Shown: positions 44,473 through 53,525 of the stretch, piece by piece
Numbering within the stretch: position 1 is the first letter of the stretch
How the letters are laid out: each line of letters opens with the position of its first letter
Assembly: GCF_003340495.1 (NCBI RefSeq)
Contig: NZ_QASA01000001.1
Coordinates: 1,116,001 to 1,180,000 of the forward strand
Direction of reading: 5' to 3'
Source: Adhaeribacter pallidiroseus
GTDB lineage: Bacteria; Bacteroidota; Bacteroidia; Cytophagales; Hymenobacteraceae
DNA length: 64,000 bases
Notes under the pieces: generated by a model
Told to the model about the DNA's origin: nothing
Databases searched by the model: none
The model's input: only the letters and a program-made list of their open reading frames with translations
Made by a program: the position numbers and the translations under genes

Positions 44473-45645
44473 ATGAAAACAAAGCCTTTTTATTGCCGAA
44501 TGCCGCTGCACAGCTTGTTTCTGACTTGGCTGGGATTTTTGCTTATCTCGTTATCTATCCATGTTCAAGCCCAGCCAAAAACCAGAAACATTACGGCTTT
44601 CGAGATAAAACGAGGCACCAACATTAGCCATTGGTTATCGCAAAGTACGCGGGTAGGAGCGGAACGGCAAGCTTTTTTTACGGAGAAAGATGTGGCCAAT
44701 ATAGCTTCTTTGGGTTTTGACCATATACGATTGCCCGTTGATGAAATGCAGCTATGGAACGAAGCCGGCCAGAAAGAGCCCGAGGCATTTGCTTTGCTGC
44801 ATCAGGCCATCAACTGGAGTCAGAAGTACCATCTTAAAACCGTAGTAGATTTACATATTCTGCGCTCGCATTATTTTAATGCTGCCGAAAAACCGCTCTT
44901 CACCCAAGCCGCTGCCCAAGAGCGCTTTTACCAATGCTGGCGCGATCTTTCCTCGGAACTGAAAAGATATCCGGTAACCCAGGTCGCCTACGAGCTCATG
45001 AACGAGCCCGTAGCCGATAACCCGGAGGATTGGAACAAGATAGTAGAAAAAGCTATTCAGGTAATCCGGGCAAATGAACCAGCGCGAATAATTGTGGTGG
45101 GTTCTAACCGGTGGCAATCGCACGAAGAGTTTGATACCTTACGGATCCCGGCAAATGATAAAAACCTCTTGTTAAGCTTTCATTACTATTTGCCTTTTCT
45201 GCTTACCCACTACCAGGCCAGCTGGACCAAAACCGCAAAATACCAGGGACCGGTGCATTACCCCGGGCGTACGGTAACCGACGAAGAACTTGCTGCTCAA
45301 CCCGCCGACATAGCTAACCTGGTTACTAATTACGAAAAGAGCCATATTAAAACCGTTTACAATGCAGCCAAATTTCAGCAGGATTTTCAAAAACCTTTGG
45401 ATTTTGCCCGGCGCTACGGCTTAAAATTATATTGCGGAGAATGGGGTGCCCTAAATACTACGCCCAAAGCCGACCGGTTACGCTGGTACCAGGATATGGT
45501 AACGGTTTTGGAAAAAAATAACATTGCCTGGGCCAATTGGGATTACAAAGGCGGGGGTTTTGGCTTTACCAATGCTCAAGGCGAAAATTATCAACCCGAA
45601 ATGATAAAAATTTTGACGGGAAAAGCGGTAACCGCAAGAAAATAA
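44473..45645 (+). CDS. GH5-family glycoside hydrolase
   Basis: A 390-residue exported enzyme with a signal peptide ending near VQAQPK. The GH5 barrel shows RGTNISHWLSQS, DHIRLPVDEM, VAYELMNEPVAD with the acid/base Glu, LLSFHYYLPFLLTH and LYCGEWGALN with the nucleophile Glu. It should cleave beta-glucan- or mannan-type glycans. It lies next to an IS element 3' of its stop codon, whose insertion split a hairpin that could have been its terminator. Confidence 0.93.
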   Translation: MKTKPFYCRMPLHSLFLTWLGFLLISLSIHVQAQPKTRNITAFEIKRGTNISHWLSQSTRVGAERQAFFTEKDVANIASLGFDHIRLPVDEMQLWNEAGQKEPEAFALLHQAINWSQKYHLKTVVDLHILRSHYFNAAEKPLFTQAAAQERFYQCWRDLSSELKRYPVTQVAYELMNEPVADNPEDWNKIVEKAIQVIRANEPARIIVVGSNRWQSHEEFDTLRIPANDKNLLLSFHYYLPFLLTHYQASWTKTAKYQGPVHYPGRTVTDEELAAQPADIANLVTNYEKSHIKTVYNAAKFQQDFQKPLDFARRYGLKLYCGEWGALNTTPKADRLRWYQDMVTVLEKNNIAWANWDYKGGGFGFTNAQGENYQPEMIKILTGKAVTARK

Positions 45646-45697
45646 AGAAAATTTAAAAAAGTAGCGTTATAACCTAGCCGCAAGAGCCATTTATATA

Positions 45698-46601
45698 ATA
45701 GACTTCTTTCAAAAGTAATTAGATATTAAGTAAATAGCAGAACTTTGCGGTATGGTGACAAAATACGAACAAATCCGCTTTTTAAGCGAAGCTCTTTTCC
45801 GGCGCTTAACAGGGGTGCATAAAGCCACCTTTGAGCACATGAAAGCAGTTTTAAGCGAACAAATAGCCAAAAACAAGAAAGTTCTCGGTCGTCCTAGTCG
45901 CTTGTCGGAGGCCGATCAAGTATTGATGATGTTAGAATATAATCGGGAATACCGGACCTATTTTCACATCGCTCAGAGCTACCAAGTGAGTGAAGCCACG
46001 GCCTTCCGCTTGATTACACGAGCGGAAAATCTTTTACTCCAATCCGGGGAATTTAGCTTACCTGGCAAAAAAGCCCTTCTCCAAAGTTCCATCAGTTACC
46101 AAGTAGTACTGGTAGATGCTACGGAGACAAGAATCGAACGTCCCCAAAAAACAAAGACGCTACTACTCGGCTAAAAAGAAACAACATCATCTGAAAACAC
46201 AAATGATAGTGGATAAGAAGAGCGGAAAAATCATTTGTACGCATTTTGCCAAAGGAGCAGTGCATGATTTCCAACTTTTTAAATGCAGCCAGCTTAAACT
46301 CCCAACTCCTATCCTGCTATTAGCGGATTCGGGTTATCAAGGAATCAAAAAGTTGATCCCGCAAGCCCATACCCCGAAGAAGGCCTCCAAACATTATCCT
46401 TTAACGCGGCAAGACCAGCAACAAAACCGAGCGTTGTCTTCCCAGCGAATCAAGATTGAAAACGTGTTTGGTTTTCTTAAACGATTCAAAATTTTTGCTA
46501 CCAAGTATAGAAATCGTCGAAAGCGCTTTGGCTTACGCTTTAACCTCTTTGCTGCCATTGCTAATTACGACACTATCTAAGTACTTTTGAAAGAAGTCTA
46601 T
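45698..46601 (+). mobile_element. IS5-family-like insertion sequence, about 0.9 kb
   Basis: Perfect 20-base terminal inverted repeats: ATAGACTTCTTTCAAAAGTA (45698-45717) and its reverse complement (46582-46601). If the outermost TA on each side is the target duplication, the element runs about 45701-46598. It encodes a DDE transposase in two overlapping frames. Identical ends suggest recent arrival. Only one copy is in this window. Confidence 0.92.
45752..46580 (+). CDS. DDE transposase in two frames (IS5-like, Tnp4 type)
   Basis: The first frame (45752-46174) holds the N-terminal helix-turn-helix (GRPSRLSEADQVLMMLEYNR, SYQVSEATAFRLITRAE) and the first catalytic Asp in VVLVDATETRIERP. The second frame (to 46580) continues with KKQRRYYSAKKKQHHLKTQM, the second Asp in LLADSGYQG and the Glu in IKIENVFGFLKRF. 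Joining them after IERP rebuilds a full DDE transposase of about 275 residues. The needed change is +1 (or -2) near CCCCAAAAAA at 46142-46151; a -1 shift gives no homologous continuation. It is either programmed frameshifting or an inactivating insertion. Confidence 0.88.
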
Positions 46602-46765
46602 TGAAACCTGCGGCTAAGTTGTATTTAATTAAACTGTAAAAATAAAAGGCCGGTTGATAAGTGCTTTGCCGAAATTAATTTAGACTATCATTGGTGATAT
46701 CGTACTGATCATCAAATGTATACAAACCGAACAACGAACAACTAATAACCAACAACTATTTATTA

Positions 46766-47656
46766 TTAAGCATGGGCATAAGCCTGGGCAAACACCGGCC
46801 CAAAAGATTCCAGTTTAGTTTGGCTGATTGGCGGGTTTTCTTGTTGCCGGTATTCGGCAAACATGCTGCCGTTACGCATTGCGGCACCCATTTCGGTGTA
46901 ATTTTTTGCCATTTCTTCGGGTAAACCGTTTTGCACCATAGCCGCTAAGGTATCTTCATCCGTAAAATCTACCCAGTGTAAATCCGGTTTACCAACGGCC
47001 TGGCCTAATATAGCGGCTATTTCGGAGGTAGTACGTTCGTCCGATACAATATACCGGATGCTTTTTCCGGTAAAATCCAGATTTAACAATTCTTCGGCAG
47101 CCGCTTTGGCAATATCACCCGTGTCCACTAGCACCATTTTAGTTTCTTCACCAAAGTTGCCGCCCAAAATACCCATGTGCTTGGCCATGGCGGCATTATT
47201 CAAGAAGTTATAATAAAAATAGCCGGGTCTTAAATGCTTCACGTTAACGTTTTCTAACGCATTTAAGGCTTCCTCCACGTGGTATACGCCACTTACCGGT
47301 CCGCAACCTTCCGGCATGTGCGCCCCGATACTGCTTAGGTTTACCACGTGTTTTACGCCGGTGGCTCTAATGGCTTCGGCATAATTTTTACCAACTTGGG
47401 CAATGTACTCCCGCCATCCGCTTGTGGTAAAATAAGGGGGTACCATGGTATAAACCGCATCGGCACCAGTAAAAGTTTTAATTAAAAAGGCCGTATCTTC
47501 TACGGAGCCCACGGCAGCCGCGGCGCCTAATTTCTCAATAGCGGCAACTTTATCGGGCTTGCTGCTGATAATAGTTACTTGGTGGCCTGCCTGTATTAAG
47601 TGCTGCGCCAAAGGTTTGCTGATGTGCCCTAAGGAACCGGTTACAACGTATTTCAT
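46766..47656 (-). CDS. NmrA-like NAD(P)-binding protein, possible quinone oxidoreductase
   Basis: A 296-residue short-chain-reductase-like protein with dinucleotide motif VTGSLGHISKPLAQHLIQAG, NmrA/QorB-like GADAVYTMVPPYF and HVVNLSSIGAH. It is divergent from an HxlR regulator, the same layout as quinone-reductase/QorR-type pairs, so a role in quinone or aldehyde detoxification is likely. Substrate not proven. Confidence 0.88.
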   Translation of the reverse strand: MKYVVTGSLGHISKPLAQHLIQAGHQVTIISSKPDKVAAIEKLGAAAAVGSVEDTAFLIKTFTGADAVYTMVPPYFTTSGWREYIAQVGKNYAEAIRATGVKHVVNLSSIGAHMPEGCGPVSGVYHVEEALNALENVNVKHLRPGYFYYNFLNNAAMAKHMGILGGNFGEETKMVLVDTGDIAKAAAEELLNLDFTGKSIRYIVSDERTTSEIAAILGQAVGKPDLHWVDFTDEDTLAAMVQNGLPEEMAKNYTEMGAAMRNGSMFAEYRQQENPPISQTKLESFGPVFAQAYAHA

Positions 47657-47670
47657 ATTTTTTATTTATT

Positions 47671-47720
47671 TTGATTATTGATGCGTCAAAGGTATATTTG
47701 CACTTACTTTTATACAAGTA
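47671..47720. promoter_or_regulatory. Overlapping divergent promoters and HxlR-type operator
   Basis: Plus strand: TTG (47671-47673), 19 bases, TATATTTG (47693-47700), a full Bacteroidota promoter for the HxlR gene. Minus strand: TACCTTTG (47687-47694) with TTG at 47715-47717, 20 bases away, for the NAD(P)-binding gene. The two -7 boxes overlap by two bases. TACTT-TTATAC-AAGTA (47705-47720) covers the plus transcription start and the minus -33 and resembles YodB sites (TACT, seven bases, AGTA). One bound HxlR dimer could silence both genes. Confidence 0.65.
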
Positions 47721-47747
47721 CTTACCCTAAAGTAGGTGCTGCCTGCT

Positions 47748-48110
47748 ATGACAAAAATCAAAGAATCATCTACCAATCAAAGCAACAAAGCCACGGCTTT
47801 ATTTGCCTGCCCGGTAACATTTACCCTTACCAAAATCGGAGGCCGCTGGAAACCGCTTATTATTTATAATTTACTCGAGGGCCCGAAACGGTATAGTGCA
47901 TTAAAAAAGCTGATTCCGGCCATTACCGAAAAAATGCTGATTCAACATTTAAAAGAACTGGAAGCCGACCAACTGGTAAGCCGCCAGGCTTTAGCTATTG
48001 TGCCGCCACACGTGGAATACAGCTTAACCCCTTCCGGGCGAGCACTTGGTCCGGCCATGCAGGAAATGGCTAATTGGGGTTTTACCTACCGCGACTCTGA
48101 TGCGCAATAA
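47748..48110 (+). CDS. HxlR-family redox-type transcriptional regulator
   Basis: A 120-residue regulator from the ATG at 47748; an upstream GTG at 47736 is less likely. The winged helix is clear: FTLTKIGGRWKPLIIYNLLE, ALKKLIPAITEKMLIQHLKE and PPHVEYSLTPSGRALGP. One Cys sits just before it (FACPVTF), the position used by YodB- and HypR-like sensors of electrophiles and quinones. It is divergent from the NAD(P)-binding gene and probably regulates both. Confidence 0.9.
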   Translation: MTKIKESSTNQSNKATALFACPVTFTLTKIGGRWKPLIIYNLLEGPKRYSALKKLIPAITEKMLIQHLKELEADQLVSRQALAIVPPHVEYSLTPSGRALGPAMQEMANWGFTYRDSDAQ

Positions 48111-48448
48111 AAAAATTTAAAAAAGTTGAGCTTACCTGTTTAAAAGTCTTCCTTTTTTATTATTTGACATTATTATTTGGTACTAAAATAGATTTTACTG
48201 CCCCCAGGTGGAAGGTAGCATTTTGAGGTGTTAAGCTTTGCTTTTTATTTAATGGCAGATTATTTAAAATACCGCATATTTACCATATTAATATTAATTT
48301 TTACCATAACCTGACCTTGTTGCCAGCTTACTTTTGATGGTATATAACTTCTTGTTCCAGAAGCAAATAACCCGTAGATAGAAATTGTTTAAACGGCTAT
48401 TTACGCCTGCTTCCAAACGTATCTGTTAATCATAAAATCAAAAGTATT
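48111..48448. other. Intergenic region upstream of DUF1080 gene
   Basis: No gene in 338 bases. TACTTTTG at 48329-48336 matches the -7 consensus on the plus strand, but no TTG is at the right distance. AAATTTAAAAAA lies at 48113-48124. Confidence 0.45.
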
Positions 48449-49333
48449 ATGAAAAAATTAGCCTTACTTTCTGCTGTTATCTCGCTCTGTTTTCTAACAG
48501 GCCTGAGTTCTTTTCAGCCGAAAGAAGATTGGGAAAACCTGCTCGACAAAGATTTGAGTAAGTGGGAAATGTATTTGAGCTATCGGCACAAAGTAGGGTA
48601 TAAAGGCGAACAGCCCAAAGATGCCGATGGTGTGGCTATTAAACCGATTGGTTATAATAAAAATACTAATAATGTTTTCTCGGTAACAGAAGAAAAAGGC
48701 GAACCGGTGCTGCGCATCAGCGGCGAAATTTACGGATGCGTTTTCACGAAACAAGAGTACCAAAACTACCATTTAAAGCTAAAAGTAAAATGGGGCCAGA
48801 AAAAGTGGGAACCGCGCACCACCCTTCTGAAAGATTCCGGGGTGCTCTACCATTCCATCGGCGAAAGTGGCCAGGATTACTGGCGGGCCTGGATGCTGGG
48901 CCAAGAATTTCAAATAATGGAAGGCCACATGGGCGATTACTGGACTATTGCTAATTCAGCGGTTGATATACGCGCTTATTTGCCGGAAGGAAACATGAAC
49001 ACGGTGGCTAGTGCCAAACAGCCGTTCTTACCATTGGGCAAAGGTACCAATCTCGGGGGCTTTTGCCTGCGCAGCGAAGACCACGAGAGTCCCAGCGGCG
49101 ACTGGACCGACATAGAACTAATTTGCTACCAGGATAAAAGTCTTCATATCGTAAACGGGCACGTGGTAATGGTACTGCAAAACTCCCGCTACGTAGAAAA
49201 TGATAAAACCATTCCTCTTACCAAAGGCAAATTACAACTGCAAAGCGAAGCCGCCGAGGTTTTTTACAAAGATGTAAAAATTAAAAGTCTGCCGGAGTTG
49301 CCTAAAAAATACGCCGCGTACTTTACTAACTAA
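48449..49333 (+). CDS. Exported DUF1080 protein (3-keto-disaccharide hydrolase family)
   Basis: A 294-residue protein with a signal peptide (LALLSAVISLCFLTGLSS). It shows the DUF1080 jelly-roll pattern: WENLLDKDLSKWEMYLSY, YHLKLKVKWGQKKWEP, DSGVLYHSIGESGQDYW and EFQIMEGHMGDYW, ending EAAEVFYKDVKIKSLPELP. Family members cleave 3-keto-glycosides or bind glycans in the periplasm. A strong terminator follows. Confidence 0.9.
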   Translation: MKKLALLSAVISLCFLTGLSSFQPKEDWENLLDKDLSKWEMYLSYRHKVGYKGEQPKDADGVAIKPIGYNKNTNNVFSVTEEKGEPVLRISGEIYGCVFTKQEYQNYHLKLKVKWGQKKWEPRTTLLKDSGVLYHSIGESGQDYWRAWMLGQEFQIMEGHMGDYWTIANSAVDIRAYLPEGNMNTVASAKQPFLPLGKGTNLGGFCLRSEDHESPSGDWTDIELICYQDKSLHIVNGHVVMVLQNSRYVENDKTIPLTKGKLQLQSEAAEVFYKDVKIKSLPELPKKYAAYFTN

Positions 49334-49653
49334 GTGTTAATTTTTGAATACAATAATAGTCCGGTGGCGTTCTCTCTTTATCTAAGGAGAAAACGCCACC
49401 GGACTTTTTTCGGGGAATGAGCAGCCAGAAAAGTAAAATTTTAAAAAAACGTACCCTTTTTAGTTTTAAGCGCCCTTTAAAAATACTGTCGTCACATTAT
49501 GCAATGCCGTTGTTGGTGTTTGCACAACCAAATTTCCGGGCTTTTTGGCAAAAGTTCTATCTAACCAGGCGAATCACCTGAATAGTAAAACGTAATACAC
49601 TTTTTTAACTACGGCGGCAAATTAAATTTTTTAATACAGTCCGACAGCTTGGA
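49334..49653. other. Intergenic region between convergent genes
   Basis: The left part carries the terminator of the DUF1080 gene; the remaining 240 bases show no gene or signal. Confidence 0.45.
49358..49410 (+). terminator. Strong intrinsic terminator after DUF1080 gene
   Basis: Fourteen-base perfect stem AGTCCGGTGGCGTT (49358-49371) and its complement (49392-49405), 20-base loop, followed by a T run. Confidence 0.9.
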
Positions 49654-50637
49654 TCAGGAGTAGATGTTAGTTTTTAACCACTTGATGCTGGCCGCCGGAT
49701 CGTCGATGGTTTTGGCGCCGTCCTGTTCAATAAAAGTGTGCTCCACCCCGGATAATTTTGAGTTTTCGTAAACGCGCTTAAAATCAAATTGTCCGGCACC
49801 TACGGGGCAGGGCCGATTGGTGCTAGGATCAATGTCTTTCACGTGCCACAGCGGGAAACGGTTAGGGTATTGTTTAAACATAGCTACCGGGTCCATTTTA
49901 GCCAGAAATGCCCAAGCTAAATCTAGTTCCATGTACACTTCGTTTTTGTTGGTTTGCGTTAAAATGTAATCGTAAGCACTAACGCCATCTACTTTCGTAA
50001 ATTCCGACTGGTGATTATGGTAAGCAAAACGCATTTTGTTTTTACGGGCGGCCTCACCGGCTTTGGAAAAGATTTCGGTAGTTTTTTTAATTTCATCCAT
50101 CGTGGATTCGGCCGAACTGGAGCACACTACCCAAGAACAACCACCGGCGGCGGCTTCGTCTACTATTTGCTGCAAGTTTTCGGCTAAGTTAGTACGGGGC
50201 CCACCGGGCATGGGCGGCCGGGCCGGACTGGTAGGAGGCGTAGCTATAGCGCCTACTGCCCCACTAGCGCTGGTGGCCGGGTTTGGGCGGGTGCGCGGCA
50301 AACCTCCGTAATGATTGCCTACCCAAGTCATGCCTAAATCTTTTACCATCGCGCCAAATTCCTGGGGTTTATGCCCGTAGTAAAGGCCGGTAGCGGTGCC
50401 GGTGGCGGTTTCTAATTCTTTTACGCCAATATCGGCTATTTGCTTTAACACCGCTTTGGTATCTACATCGGGGCCATTCAGCAAAAAGTTAAGCGTATAC
50501 GTTTGGATACCAATGAGCGGATATTTAGGAGCTGCCAAGCTTGGAAGGAGAGCGTTTGCCTTGCCTAAAAACGGTAACAGTCCGGCAACCGCTAAAGCAC
50601 CGGAGTTTTTTAAAAAATTACGTCTGTTCTGCATCAT
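49654..50637 (-). CDS. TAT-exported xylose-isomerase-like TIM-barrel protein
   Basis: A 327-residue protein from the ATG at 50635-50637; a start 26 codons upstream would put extra residues before the twin-arginine signal. The signal is NRRNFLKNSGALAVAGLLPF. The barrel shows PLIGIQTYTLNFLLNG, the metal-site regions FAYHNHQSEF, EVYMELDLAWAF and PLWHVKDID. A Pro/Gly/Ala-rich insertion of about 40 residues (TRPNPATSASGAVG through PPMPGGPR) interrupts the barrel after the second strand. Such proteins are sugar-phosphate isomerase/epimerase-like and often sit in glycan loci. Confidence 0.9.
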   Translation of the reverse strand: MMQNRRNFLKNSGALAVAGLLPFLGKANALLPSLAAPKYPLIGIQTYTLNFLLNGPDVDTKAVLKQIADIGVKELETATGTATGLYYGHKPQEFGAMVKDLGMTWVGNHYGGLPRTRPNPATSASGAVGAIATPPTSPARPPMPGGPRTNLAENLQQIVDEAAAGGCSWVVCSSSAESTMDEIKKTTEIFSKAGEAARKNKMRFAYHNHQSEFTKVDGVSAYDYILTQTNKNEVYMELDLAWAFLAKMDPVAMFKQYPNRFPLWHVKDIDPSTNRPCPVGAGQFDFKRVYENSKLSGVEHTFIEQDGAKTIDDPAASIKWLKTNIYS

Positions 50638-50841
50638 ATTTAATTTAAGGTAGATACCAATAGAATTAAAAAATTGGGAATAGTTAAAGCTAAAGTTTAT
50701 GCGGCAATAAGCCAAGTAGCAAACAGGAAGTTAAAGGATTCTTCTGAATTTACTTATCGATTTGCTTTTTTTATCTTTTTAAGTCCTGATTAAGAATTTT
50801 GCCCGGCGTCACAACTATTTAGTATTCTGCCTGAGAAAGGA

Positions 50842-51795
50842 TTATAGGTATTTTTTGTATAAATTATATAAAATCTGTTTATCTGTTTTGGTTAAAACAG
50901 TATTAACTTCGGTTTGCACAAAGTGTAACTTAAAAGCTTTAATAGCTGCCGCCTCATCGGTTACATCGTACCCAATAATTCGTAAAGCTTCCAGAGGATT
51001 AAAATGGAGGGGCACGCTATCCTGGCTTACCAGGCTGTCCGCTGGTAGCAGCAGGGTGTCGGCTAAGGCAACAGCCGTTAAAGTAGTATCGGCTAAATCA
51101 GGTAGTATGCTAATGGCCGAGGAGTCAGCAGGCCGGTTAGAAGTTAAGGCATCCGCGTCGTACCATAAACCAAAGCCTTGTTGCGCCAGTTGCTGCCAGG
51201 GGAAAATAGCACTAGGGTCGTTTTTGCGGGTTGGAGCAATATCGGAATGGCCAATGAAATTAGATGTTGGAATGTTGTAGGCTTTCTTGAGGGTAGCCAA
51301 TAATTTTAAAAGGCTGGATATTTGGGGCTCTGCAAATGGCTCGCTGCCATTATTATCTAACTCTATGCCGATAGAAGATGAATTAACATCAGTGGTATTG
51401 CCCCATTTAGCGATCCCGGCGTGCCAGGCGCGCAAATAATCGTTGAGCATGTGGTAAATTTTTCCGTCGCGCCCGATAACGTAATGGGCACTTACCTGGG
51501 TGCGGGGCTGGGTAAATGTTTGCAGGGTTTGCGCGGTGGAGCTTTGCGCCGTATGGTGAATAATCACGAAATTAGGTTTGCGGCTGTTAAAGTTAGTAGC
51601 GCCTACCCATAAATCGCTCATAAACAGGCTATCGGCACCCGGCGTTATTACGGGTACCTGCCGCAAGCGGCGGGTAAAAGCTTTTACTTGCTTTTTATAA
51701 GACTTATTCGTTTGTGCATACGGGTTGGTAGCGCAGCAGTATAAACCAAAACTGGCTAGTACCATTGCAACCAAGCGGAATAAGTTAATTTTCAT
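50842..51795 (-). CDS. N-acetylmuramoyl-L-alanine amidase (Amidase_2)
   Basis: A 317-residue exported amidase. Zinc and catalytic motifs: FVIIHHTAQSS, HYVIGRDGKIYHMLND, SIGIELDNNG and NFIGHSDIAPTRKNDPSAIF. The N-terminus is a signal with two cysteines (GLYCCATN) that is not a standard lipobox. A Ser/Ala/Leu-rich linker and about 60 further residues follow the catalytic domain. It cuts the amide between N-acetylmuramic acid and L-alanine in peptidoglycan or muropeptides. Confidence 0.92.
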   Translation of the reverse strand: MKINLFRLVAMVLASFGLYCCATNPYAQTNKSYKKQVKAFTRRLRQVPVITPGADSLFMSDLWVGATNFNSRKPNFVIIHHTAQSSTAQTLQTFTQPRTQVSAHYVIGRDGKIYHMLNDYLRAWHAGIAKWGNTTDVNSSSIGIELDNNGSEPFAEPQISSLLKLLATLKKAYNIPTSNFIGHSDIAPTRKNDPSAIFPWQQLAQQGFGLWYDADALTSNRPADSSAISILPDLADTTLTAVALADTLLLPADSLVSQDSVPLHFNPLEALRIIGYDVTDEAAAIKAFKLHFVQTEVNTVLTKTDKQILYNLYKKYL

Positions 51796-51969
51796 AGAAA
51801 CCAGGTATACCGCTTACCAAAGAGCAGCTGGACCCCAAGATACAAAATCAGGATAATGTAGAAAATAGTTATCTAAGCGACTTATTTTTGCCTTATCTGC
51901 AAACCTTTAACAAGTAAGCGAACTCATACCCGGGAACGCAACAACTTGCTGCCGGTTTAGCTATTCGTT

Positions 51970-52890
51970 TTACTTTTTTTTAAATAATTTACGAACCAGA
52001 CTTACTATTTTTTCAATTATAAAACCTAAAATTAAGCCGCCAATGGCGCAGGCTACCGCCTTGGCTAGCCAGGCTAAGGGAGGTACGCTGGCTAGCGTGT
52101 GTTCCAACGTTTCTACTAAATGGTGTAATACACGAATACCGTGGGTAATAATTTCGAACCCTACCCACAGCATAGCCGCGGTGCCCACATAGCCCAAAAT
52201 TTTTAAAAAATGCGGCATAAACTTAACAATGCCGCGCCCAATATTCCGCACCATTGGGTGTTGTTTTTCCTTAGCTAAATGCACTCCAAAATCGTCGGCT
52301 TTTACGATCAGGCCCACAAAGCCGTAAACGGCCGCGGTTATAAAAACGGCTACGGCCAATAACACCACAATTTGCGTAGTTAAAGGTTGGGTGGCAACCT
52401 GACTGTACGCAATCGCGATAATTTCCGAAGAAAGTATAATATCTGTGCGTACGGCGCTGGTAATTCTTTCTTGCTCTAATTCCTCCGGTGTAATCGGTTT
52501 TACTTCTTCCGCTGGGGCAGGCGTTTCCTCGTGATGACTAAACAGGGAATGTACTTTTTCGTAGCCCTCAAAACACAAATAAGCCCCGCCCAGCATTAAA
52601 ATAGGTTGAATGGCCCAGGGCGCGAAGAAACCCAACAATAACGCCGCCGGCGCTAAAAAAACAATTTTATTAATCAGCGATTTTTTTGCGATTTGAAAGA
52701 TGATGGCCAGTTCGCGGGCGGGGTCCAGGCCTACTACGTACTTCGGGGTTACGGCCGTATCATCTATCACAATACCGGATACTTTACCCGTAGTTTTGGC
52801 AACCTGCGTGGGAACATCGTCGAGGCTGGCCGCGCTAACTTTTACCAGGGCACCAATATCATCCAATAAAGCAAGTAGTCCGGAAGGCAT
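51970..52890 (-). CDS. DUF808 (YedI-like) membrane protein
   Basis: A 306-residue membrane protein of the DUF808/YedI family: starts MPSGLLALLDDIGALVKVSA, then DDTAVTPKYVVGLDPARELA and APWAIQPILMLGGAYLCFEG. About seven hydrophobic segments. A charged loop EETPAPAEEVKPITPEELEQ lies mid-protein. Function unknown in the family. Basic C-terminus (LVRKLFKKK). Confidence 0.92.
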   Translation of the reverse strand: MPSGLLALLDDIGALVKVSAASLDDVPTQVAKTTGKVSGIVIDDTAVTPKYVVGLDPARELAIIFQIAKKSLINKIVFLAPAALLLGFFAPWAIQPILMLGGAYLCFEGYEKVHSLFSHHEETPAPAEEVKPITPEELEQERITSAVRTDIILSSEIIAIAYSQVATQPLTTQIVVLLAVAVFITAAVYGFVGLIVKADDFGVHLAKEKQHPMVRNIGRGIVKFMPHFLKILGYVGTAAMLWVGFEIITHGIRVLHHLVETLEHTLASVPPLAWLAKAVACAIGGLILGFIIEKIVSLVRKLFKKK

Positions 52891-53525
52891 TTTGTAGTAG
52901 CTTAATTAAAAACAGATTTGTTTTATAAATTTTTAACTTATTTCTTGATCTTTCCATCGCGAAGCTGGCCAACAATATAGGAAGCCCGTTTTTGATTAAC
53001 AAATAAGACCTAGTCCGCCGCCCATTATCTAATTATTTTACCAAATAAACCAGCATCGGCCCGGACAAAGGAATTACTAAAATTAGCGGCGCGACAGGAA
53101 CCATGTAAGCCCTCTACTACTGTTATTGCTTTATTTTTGTTCGCTACGCTATTTAATCTGGATTATTTTAGGCGCGCTACATAATGAAGAGCTAAGGTTC
53201 TAGGCAGGTTTTACCGGTAAGTAGTTATTGATTGGTGATTATTCGTTTTTAAATTTATAAATATTTAAAATAATGGCTTATAATAATATTTCCATTTTAT
53301 TATCAATAGGTATTTCATGCATTCTATCATTGCACCATCAGGTGTAAGGAAGATTTTTTGTTCTGCCAGAACTAATTTTAAATTATCTTGTTTCAACAAT
53401 CTAACAAGCGAGTGGCCTGATATTCGGGCAGTTTTCATTAAAAATGCCCGAAGCGTTCTTCGGGCATTTTGTTTTTTTAATTAATCCGGCTAACCAACGG
53501 GACTCTTAAACCAGACCGGCCAAAT
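52891..53525. other. Intergenic region left of terminator at 53441
   Basis: No gene, tRNA or clear small RNA in 635 bases. The right end holds a strong bidirectional terminator. CACC-ATCA-GGTG near 53330 is a minor hairpin. Confidence 0.45.
53441..53478. terminator. Bidirectional intrinsic terminator
   Basis: Thirteen-base perfect stem AAAATGCCCGAAG (53441-53453) and its complement (53458-53470), tetraloop CGTT. T runs follow on both strands. It serves the 53526-54350 gene; nothing is known to read into it from the left, so an unseen small transcript there is possible. Confidence 0.85.

Larger units (their letters stand above)
45671..46620. repeat. Hairpin arms split by the IS element
   Basis: AACCTAGCCGCA (45671-45682) and TGCGGCTAAGTT (46609-46620) form a 12-base stem with one mismatch if the IS is removed, leaving a loop of about 25 bases. 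This looks like a REP-like hairpin or the terminator of the GH5 gene, into whose loop the IS inserted. Confidence 0.6.

Noticed and set aside
52900-53440. tRNA or small RNA in the long gap
   Set aside because: No cloverleaf or conserved T-loop sequence was found by eye.
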